This document shows, one piece after another, positions 47,642 to 52,752 of a stretch of 52,752 nucleotides of DNA. The number at the start of each line of letters is the position of its first letter. The stretch's first letter is position 1. Position numbers and translations under genes: made by a program. The DNA comes from JALZUE01 sp051251725 (lineage in GTDB: Bacteria > Pseudomonadota > Gammaproteobacteria > Enterobacterales > Alteromonadaceae): assembly GCA_051251725.1 (NCBI GenBank), contig JBPOFN010000030.1, forward strand, positions 1 to 52,752, given 5' to 3'. Under the pieces are notes generated by a model, which ran no database searches, had not been told where the DNA came from, and saw only the letters and a program-made list of their open reading frames with translations.

Positions 47642-47678
47642 GGGTATCAATGCATCGATTAGCTGGCTTTTCTTTATA
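47642..47678 (+). promoter_or_regulatory. Locus promoter motif, site K
   Basis: GGGTATCAAT, 12 bases, TGGCTTTTCTTTATA, 254 bases before the start at 47933. Sites J and K stand back to back in the 628-base divergent gap; nothing else is seen there. Confidence 0.8.
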
Positions 47679-47932
47679 AAGACCTTTCTGATTGCACTAG
47701 CGTTTTTCGTGATGACTTAACCCGTCATTAAATCGTTAATTAATGCAGTTCGGTCAATGAGGTAAATAAGAATGTTGTATGGATATTTTATTAATAAGAA
47801 TAACCATGACTTCAGTAAGAGTCGAACAGTAAGATTTTAAGCGTTATAGCTAGCGCTTAAAACCACTTTAGCGAAAGTTATACCATCTATTAGACTCATT
47901 TTTACAACTAAAAAAATAATAAAGGATAAAAT

Positions 47933-49603
47933 ATGCTTTTCAAAAAACACTCTCGTTACGGGATGATCTCATTATTTATTTCATTAGTCTCTTTGAATAC
48001 ACAAGCTGAAATACCGCAAGCATTATCTAAGGTGTATATACCTGACTTTTCTTATGCGGGCTATCAGTTTGGCGAGAAAAAACCTGACATATCAGAATTT
48101 AAAGTCATTAATGTTGCTGACCACGGTATTGTGGCTGATGATAATGTTGATGATACAACAGCGTTAAATGAGCTATTGGTGTCACTGGTAAAACAAAGCG
48201 ACCCTGTTGTGATTCAATTTAACCAAGGGCGGTATCAACTATCTGAAATTATACGTATTAATAGAAGTAATATTGTTATTCGTGGTGCGGGTACTGATGT
48301 AGAAAGCGGTACTGAATTTTTTTTCCCTCGGCCATTAATTTATGCTAAACAGCCAAGAGAAATGGATGAGTTAGCAGAATACTTGGTTAAATTTAAAAAA
48401 ATAGAAAAAAACGCTAACAATGGCATATTGCAACCGTTCTCTAAATGGTCATGGTCAGGTGGTTTTTTTTGGACGGGTGTACCCGGCAAAGAAGGGGAAC
48501 GTGTTAAAAGTTATCTGAAGGAGTATGAGCACAAGCCAAATAAATTAGCTAGTGTGCTTAATGGTAATAAAGATGCGCACACCTTTGAAGTTAACTCTTC
48601 TCATAAACTTGCTGTGGGAGATGTTGTTCAAATGAACTGGTTCAACCCCGAAGGTAAAAATGGCTCCTATTTAAAAGAATTATATGGTGATACAGAGTCT
48701 AAAATTGGCTCACATCACTGGAAATTTCCTGATATGGCTTTAGCTCGTCAACAAGTGCTAATTACAGATATTTCGGGTAATAAGGTTACTATAAAAACAC
48801 CGCTACTTCATAATATTAAGCCTAATTGGCAAGTAAGTATCACCCAGTGGAGTCATTTAAAAGAAGTCGGTTTTGAACATTTTAGGATCACTTTCCCGCC
48901 ACATGAGCAAATAGAGCATCATGTTGAAGCTGGTTTTAATGGTATTTATTTAACGCGTTTGTTTAATAGTTGGGTAAAAGATATTGTTATCGATAATGCA
49001 GATAGTGGAGTACTTAGTGAAAACATGGGTAATGTCACCATCGAAAACGTAAGAACAACGGGTACAAGTATCGCCCATTATTCGGTTCAAATTGGTGGTG
49101 TAAATAACGTATTGGTAAAAGATTTAACGGTAGATAATCCGGTTATTCATCCGATTAGTTTTAATACCTTAGCAAACAAAAATGTGTATTTAAATACGAT
49201 TGTTAATGTACAGCCAACTTTTGACCAACACTGTGGTGCTAATCAACAAAACTTGTTTGATAATACCAAAGTTAAAGTCACACTCGATTTAAGTGAAAAT
49301 AAAAAACCAAGTTACCCTCTATTTAAAGGCGGTGGTGCTCCTTATTGGAAACCAACCCATGGTCAATTTAATACATTTTGGAACACCAAAGTCGAATTTA
49401 CAAATGGTAGCCAAGTAGAACAGCCTATTATATTAAATGGCATAAAAGATGCGCCTAATGGACGAATTGTTGGTTTTTCATCAAACTTACCAATAGAATT
49501 AAAATATGACCCTAGTGTTTATCTTGAAGGAATAGGGCACTTTTATACTAATGTGCCCTCGCTTTATGAATATCAATTAAATAAACGACTAAACGGTAAG
49601 TAA
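47933..49603 (+). CDS. Secreted right-handed beta-helix protein, putative polysaccharide lyase (third paralogue)
   Basis: The protein has 556 residues with a signal peptide ending near NTQA. It has the same mature start as the two left-end paralogues (DFSYAGYQFGEKKPD), a pectate-lyase-like opening (VADHGIVADDNVDDTTALNE, then VIQFNQGRYQLSE, then IVIRGAGT) and a beta-helix with HVEAGFNGIYL. It lacks the HHGPG and DSHGGGPY motifs of the pair and has no C-terminal modules or anchor. It is thus a distant member, probably with different specificity. It leads an operon with KdgF and the RpiB-family gene. Confidence 0.78.
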   Translation: MLFKKHSRYGMISLFISLVSLNTQAEIPQALSKVYIPDFSYAGYQFGEKKPDISEFKVINVADHGIVADDNVDDTTALNELLVSLVKQSDPVVIQFNQGRYQLSEIIRINRSNIVIRGAGTDVESGTEFFFPRPLIYAKQPREMDELAEYLVKFKKIEKNANNGILQPFSKWSWSGGFFWTGVPGKEGERVKSYLKEYEHKPNKLASVLNGNKDAHTFEVNSSHKLAVGDVVQMNWFNPEGKNGSYLKELYGDTESKIGSHHWKFPDMALARQQVLITDISGNKVTIKTPLLHNIKPNWQVSITQWSHLKEVGFEHFRITFPPHEQIEHHVEAGFNGIYLTRLFNSWVKDIVIDNADSGVLSENMGNVTIENVRTTGTSIAHYSVQIGGVNNVLVKDLTVDNPVIHPISFNTLANKNVYLNTIVNVQPTFDQHCGANQQNLFDNTKVKVTLDLSENKKPSYPLFKGGGAPYWKPTHGQFNTFWNTKVEFTNGSQVEQPIILNGIKDAPNGRIVGFSSNLPIELKYDPSVYLEGIGHFYTNVPSLYEYQLNKRLNGK

Positions 49604-49675
49604 ATTAACAATGTGTGATTTAACTTATCGCAACAATAATCAATGAGTAAGCAAAATTTGTGTAGAGGTAAATAA

Positions 49676-49996
49676 ATGTTTGTACATAATGAAGACGTAG
49701 TTTTAGAAGATTTAGGTAATGGCGTTTCTCGCAAAGTGTTAGCGCACAGCGATAACATGATGGCAGTGGAAGTACACTTTGAAACAGGTGCTATTGGCCC
49801 GATGCATAATCATCCACACGAACAATTAACCTATGTGTTATCGGGTGTCTTTGAATTTACTATTGGAAATGAAAAGAAAGTAGTAAAAGCAGGTGATACT
49901 ATGTATAAAGACCCCAAAATCGAACATGGTTGTGTATGTTTAGAAGCCGGCATTCTAATTGATAATTTTACGCCGATGCGTAAAGATTTTATTTAA
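49676..49996 (+). CDS. kdgF: KdgF-type cupin, unsaturated uronate linearisation
   Basis: The protein has 106 residues and no signal peptide, so it is cytoplasmic. It is a small cupin with the metal-binding HNHPHEQ set (His44, His46, His48) and a later EHG (His84). KdgF speeds the opening of 4,5-unsaturated monouronates to the linear 5-keto sugar, the step after GH88/GH105. The start at 49676 follows AGAGGTAAATAA. It lies 72 bases after the beta-helix gene and 44 bases before the isomerase. Confidence 0.9.
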   Translation: MFVHNEDVVLEDLGNGVSRKVLAHSDNMMAVEVHFETGAIGPMHNHPHEQLTYVLSGVFEFTIGNEKKVVKAGDTMYKDPKIEHGCVCLEAGILIDNFTPMRKDFI

Positions 49997-50040
49997 AATT
50001 TATAGTTAACTTATCGCAGTAATAATTTCTGGAGAAAAAA

Positions 50041-50682
50041 ATGAAAATCGCATTAATGATGGAAAACAGCCAAGCGGGCAAAAATTCAATAGTATTGAAT
50101 GAATTAGAAGGTGTTGTTAAACCACTTGGCCATGAGGTTTTTAACGTGGGCATGAATGATGAAAACGATCATCATTTAACTTACATTCACCTAGGTATTC
50201 AGGCGAGCATTTTATTAAATTCAAAAGCCGTTGATTTTGTTGTTTCGGGCTGTGGCACAGGTCAGGGTGCAATGATGTCGTTGAATGCTCATCCCGGCGT
50301 ATTTTGTGGTTATTGTTTAGAGCCTACCGATGCCTTTTTATTTAACCAAGTTAACAACGGTAATGCGATTGCTTTAGCATTTGCAAAAGGGTTTGGTTGG
50401 GGCGCTGAATTAAACATTCGTTATATGTTTGAAAAAGCATTCACTACCGGTGAACGTGGTCAAGGTTACCCAATAGAGCGAGCTCAGCCACAGCAACAAA
50501 ACGCTGGTATTTTAACGCAAGTTAAAGCAGCTATGGCTAAAGATAGCTTGGTTGATTCGTTGAAATCACTTGATCAAGCTCTAGTGGCTACGGCTGTTGG
50601 CGGCGCACGTTTCCAAAAAGCCTTCTTCGATAACTGTCAAGACGAAGAAATTGCAGCATATGTTAAATCTTTGGTTGCTTGA
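50041..50682 (+). CDS. RpiB/LacA/LacB-family sugar isomerase, possible 5-keto-4-deoxyuronate isomerase
   Basis: The protein has 213 residues, cytoplasmic, with GGAG upstream. The RpiB fold is shown by MKIALMMENS at the start, the phosphate/sugar loop SGCGTGQG (Cys71, Thr73) and GNAIALAFAKGFGWG. It is longer than RpiB (about 150) through a C-terminal helical extension. The RpiB-type enzyme DhuI in streptococci isomerises the KdgF product from glycosaminoglycans; being next to kdgF suggests the same role here in place of KduI. Ribose-phosphate isomerase is the less likely alternative. Confidence 0.8.
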   Translation: MKIALMMENSQAGKNSIVLNELEGVVKPLGHEVFNVGMNDENDHHLTYIHLGIQASILLNSKAVDFVVSGCGTGQGAMMSLNAHPGVFCGYCLEPTDAFLFNQVNNGNAIALAFAKGFGWGAELNIRYMFEKAFTTGERGQGYPIERAQPQQQNAGILTQVKAAMAKDSLVDSLKSLDQALVATAVGGARFQKAFFDNCQDEEIAAYVKSLVA

Positions 50683-50714
50683 TATTTAATCCCCCCTGTG
50701 ATTTGAAATTTTAG

Positions 50715-50743
50715 CGGTCCATAGTTTGGGCCGTTTTATTTTT
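50715..50743 (+). terminator. Terminator after the KdgF-isomerase operon
   Basis: CGGTCC pairs with GGGCCG (one G-T pair) across an eight-base loop, followed by TTTTATTTTT. Confidence 0.8.
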
Positions 50744-50774
50744 AAGCGTACAAACTCTGCCAGCTTTTTAACGG

Positions 50775-51031
50775 CTAAATTAAATCGTACATTTTAGTGA
50801 GCATTGTTAAGCTCTTTAGCGGTACGACATTATCAAAGTGTGGCACTTGTTTTAAAAACTTTGCCGAGCACACACTACACTCATGTAACTCAGCAGCTTG
50901 TTTGCCTGATTTATTGTCGCAAACTTACCAGCGCCAATTTCTAGTTTTATCTTGGCTTAGCCTCGATAATAACGCATATTTTACCTGTTAATATGCGTCC
51001 ATATTTCTGAGCGAAAAACTACTTCTGTTGG
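50775..51031 (-). pseudogene. Decayed regulator-like reading frame with a Cys-x2-Cys motif
   Basis: One minus-strand frame reads QVKYALLSRLSQDK, TRNWRW, stop, VCDNKSGKQAAELHECSVC, SAKFLKQVPHFDNVVPL and ends at a TAG at 50775. A TAA at the NWRW junction and another upstream break it. The HECSVCSAKF pattern suggests a zinc-binding fragment, perhaps of FlhC-like regulators; the name is a guess. Apart from the terminator at 50715-50743, the rest of 50683-51102 is empty. Confidence 0.4.
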
Positions 51032-51110
51032 AAAACAAAAAATTGTATTAATGATGTAAAGGGATTTTATGTAAACGTCCGGCCAACAGCACATTTCCTG
51101 AATGTTCTGG

Positions 51111-51983
51111 TCAAGCGGCATAGGACACATTTATTGTGGACTGCTCAAACTCAATAGGAGAGCAATCACCGTTTGATGTATGTAGCCTGATCTGGTTGTA
51201 GTATCTGATATAAGCTTCAACATCTTCTTTCATATCATGGCGCGTTAAATGGTAAATATTTAATAGCCATTCATTTTTCAAACTACCAAAGAACCGTTCA
51301 ACAACCGCATTATCCCAGCACGCTCCACGACCACTCATGGAAGCGATGATATTATTATCCTTTAGCTGTTTCTGAAAGCGGTGGCTTGTATATTGTGATC
51401 CTCTGTCGCTGTGAAATATCAGCCCTTTAGCTGGCTGCCTTATGTTCAACGCCATTTGCATCGCTCGTTCCACTAAATCAACGGTCATACGCTTATGGAT
51501 TGACCAGCCAATGATGCGGCGGGAATATAAATCCATTACAACCGCTAGGTACATCCAGCCTTGCCCCGTACGAAGGTACGTTACATCACCCGCCCATATT
51601 TTATTAGCTTGTTCGGGGTTAAACTGTTGGTCAACAATGTTATCGGCAACACTATGGCTGTGTTTACGCATCGTTGTTACTTTATAAGCAATACGTTGCT
51701 TAACCTTTAGGTCAAGTGTTTCCATTAAACGGATGACTTTATCACGGCCAACATCAAAGCCTTCTTTGCGCAGATTTTTCATTAGCTGCCGTGAGCCCAA
51801 ACTTTGTCGACTTTCTTTGAATAAAGCCTTGGTACGTCGATATAACTTCAGCTTAAATTCGCTGATGATTTTAGCGGGTCGATTACGCCACGCATAATAA
51901 CCACTGCGACTAACGTTCATAACTTCACACTGTTTTTTTACAGGGAAAATGCCTTCGTTCTTTTTAATAAAGCTAAATTTCAC
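51111..51983 (-). CDS. IS3-family transposase OrfB (DDE integrase)
   Basis: The frame encodes 290 residues from a GTG overlapping the OrfA stop, though the active enzyme is normally the OrfAB fusion. The DDE core is intact: WAGDVTYLRTGQGW, FHSDRGSQYTS and CWDNAVVERFFGSLK. An N-terminal HTH-like segment (VKKQCEVMNVSRSGYYAW) is typical. No lesion is visible. Confidence 0.92.
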   Translation of the reverse strand: MKFSFIKKNEGIFPVKKQCEVMNVSRSGYYAWRNRPAKIISEFKLKLYRRTKALFKESRQSLGSRQLMKNLRKEGFDVGRDKVIRLMETLDLKVKQRIAYKVTTMRKHSHSVADNIVDQQFNPEQANKIWAGDVTYLRTGQGWMYLAVVMDLYSRRIIGWSIHKRMTVDLVERAMQMALNIRQPAKGLIFHSDRGSQYTSHRFQKQLKDNNIIASMSGRGACWDNAVVERFFGSLKNEWLLNIYHLTRHDMKEDVEAYIRYYNQIRLHTSNGDCSPIEFEQSTINVSYAA

Positions 51984-52276
51984 TTCATTTCTCTTGCGAA
52001 GAAGGCACTGGCCTTTTTTAAAATTTCTTTTTCCATACGCAGTTGTTTGTTTTCTTTTCGAAGTTTGAGTAATTCACTGCGCTCATCATCGGCTAAAACT
52101 GCACCTGACTGCTTATCTTCGAACTGCTGTTTCCAACCATAAAGTAAATTAGCTCTAACTCCTAATGACTGGGCGGCCTCTGGAACGGAATAACCTTGAT
52201 CGGTAACTAAAGCTACCGCTTCTTCTTTAAAAGCTTTCGTATAAGTTTTGTATTGTCGTTTTTGATTCATAAACAC
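51980..52276 (-). CDS. IS3-family transposase OrfA (helix-turn-helix, leucine zipper)
   Basis: The frame encodes 98 residues: an HTH of the transposase_8 type (YTKAFKEEAVALV, VPEAAQSLGV) and a C-terminal leucine-rich coiled coil (LLKLRKENKQLRMEKEILKK). It binds the IS ends and is fused to OrfB by frameshifting. Confidence 0.92.
   Translation of the reverse strand: MFMNQKRQYKTYTKAFKEEAVALVTDQGYSVPEAAQSLGVRANLLYGWKQQFEDKQSGAVLADDERSELLKLRKENKQLRMEKEILKKASAFFAREMK
52013..52019 (-). promoter_or_regulatory. Programmed -1 frameshift heptamer of the IS3 element
   Basis: The minus strand reads A AAA AAG in the OrfA frame (codons TTA AAA AAG). A -1 slip here enters exactly the OrfB frame, the established mechanism for producing the OrfAB transposase. 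Confidence 0.85.
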
Positions 52277-52509
52277 CTCGATTAATTAGGATATTATCCT
52301 TTTTCGAAGTGTCCTATGCCATTAGACCAGAACATTTAGTGAAAATGGAGAGGGGGAGTTTTTTATAAAATTGAAATTAAATTATTTCAATTAATGACCT
52401 TCGGGTAGTTTTAGAAATTTAGTAAATAAATGTAAAAATCATTAAGTTTTTTGAATGAGATATAAAAATAAAATTTACAGAGGGGGTTTTAAATTCTCTT
52501 TAGAATAAT

Positions 52510-52586
<77 letters not shown>

Positions 52587-52676
52587 TCCGAATGACTTGA
52601 TAATAGATACCAAGAAAGCCTATAACTGTTTGATTCTGTTATAAAAGAATTACCGGTTTATACTTTAGCAAGAAGT

Positions 52677-52752
<76 letters not shown>

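Larger units (their letters stand above)
51103..52334. mobile_element. Complete IS3-family insertion sequence, 1232 bp
   Basis: Terminal inverted repeats of 26 bases at 51103-51128 and 52309-52334 match at 23 positions and start TGTTCTGGTC. The element encodes OrfA and OrfB on the minus strand with a slippery site. The three bases next to each end differ (GAA and TTT), so no target duplication is visible, which hints at age or recombination. Confidence 0.9.

Noticed and set aside
2682..47678. Reading the TGGC block as a sigma-54 promoter
   Set aside because: The GC at the -12 element is absent at all sites; the second block ends in TTWATA instead.
366..49603. Agar or carrageenan as target polysaccharide
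   Set aside because: No agarase, carrageenase or galactosidase motifs; uronyl hydrolases, KdgF and GH106 point to a rhamnose-uronate polymer.
50797..50991. 64-residue plus-strand frame
   Set aside because: It is antisense to a better conserved-looking but broken minus-strand frame; no ribosome site.
51103..52334. Target-site duplication of the IS3 element
   Set aside because: Flanking triplets GAA and TTT differ, and shifting the ends by one or two bases does not give a match.

Overview
The window looks like an accessory polysaccharide-degradation locus from an AT-rich marine gammaproteobacterium, probably of the order Alteromonadales. The evidence is the gammaproteobacterial outer-membrane systems (two very large TonB-dependent receptors with no SusD partner, and a GlyGly-CTERM tail), many lipoprotein and signal-peptide enzymes, and two tandem initiator tRNA genes of gammaproteobacterial type at the right edge. 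The exact genus cannot be settled from what I can see.

The gene set fits degradation of ulvan, the green-algal polysaccharide of sulfated rhamnose, glucuronic/iduronic acid and xylose. It holds two paralogous BNR-propeller lyases of PL24/PL25 type, a PL6-type lyase, three related right-handed beta-helix proteins, three FGly sulfatases, unsaturated-uronyl hydrolases of families GH88 and GH105, two GH106 alpha-L-rhamnosidases, a GH43 enzyme, a DUF1961 (YesU-like) lipoprotein, KdgF, and an RpiB-family isomerase that may act after KdgF. A rhamnogalacturonan-like pectin is the main alternative substrate; the sulfatases and BNR lyases favour ulvan.

Layout: 1-320 is an IS3 transposase remnant. 366-11931 (minus) holds two beta-helix proteins, GH43, a sulfatase, GH88 and the first BNR lyase. 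12063-12425 is a MITE-like repeat. 12841-18533 (minus) is a duplicated regulatory pair, an ECF sigma factor plus a FecR/LamG membrane protein; the two copies are essentially identical over about 1.2 kb and diverged in the sensor end. 19086-32904 is mirror-symmetric: TonB receptor and GH106 rightwards, then GH106 and TonB receptor leftwards. 33794-36519 (plus) is GH105 plus a sulfatase. 36520-37667 is a graveyard of mobile elements. 37668-43548 (minus) is a sugar-dehydrogenase-like protein, a cytochrome c, a sulfatase and the second BNR lyase. 43846-47304 (minus) is a DeoR regulator broken by a stop, the DUF1961 protein and a PL6 lyase broken by a stop. 47933-50682 (plus) is a third beta-helix protein, KdgF and the RpiB-family isomerase. 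A complete IS3-family element and the two tRNA-fMet genes close the window.

The most striking result is a bipartite promoter-like motif, GGGTATCAAT, then exactly 12 bases, then TGGCTYTTCTTWATA. I found it 11 times, always oriented toward and upstream of a catabolic transcription unit. It covers nearly every degradative operon and neither sigma/FecR pair. At two genes it ends only 28 bases before the start codon, so it must be the core promoter or lie right on it. The simplest model is that one or both ECF sigma factors, controlled by LamG-bearing FecR proteins that sense the polysaccharide outside the cytoplasmic membrane, read this promoter. That link is inference.

Several genes carry isolated lesions (a nonsense codon in PL6 and in DeoR, a frameshift in the GH106 leader), so this copy of the locus may be decaying, or the assembly may hold errors.
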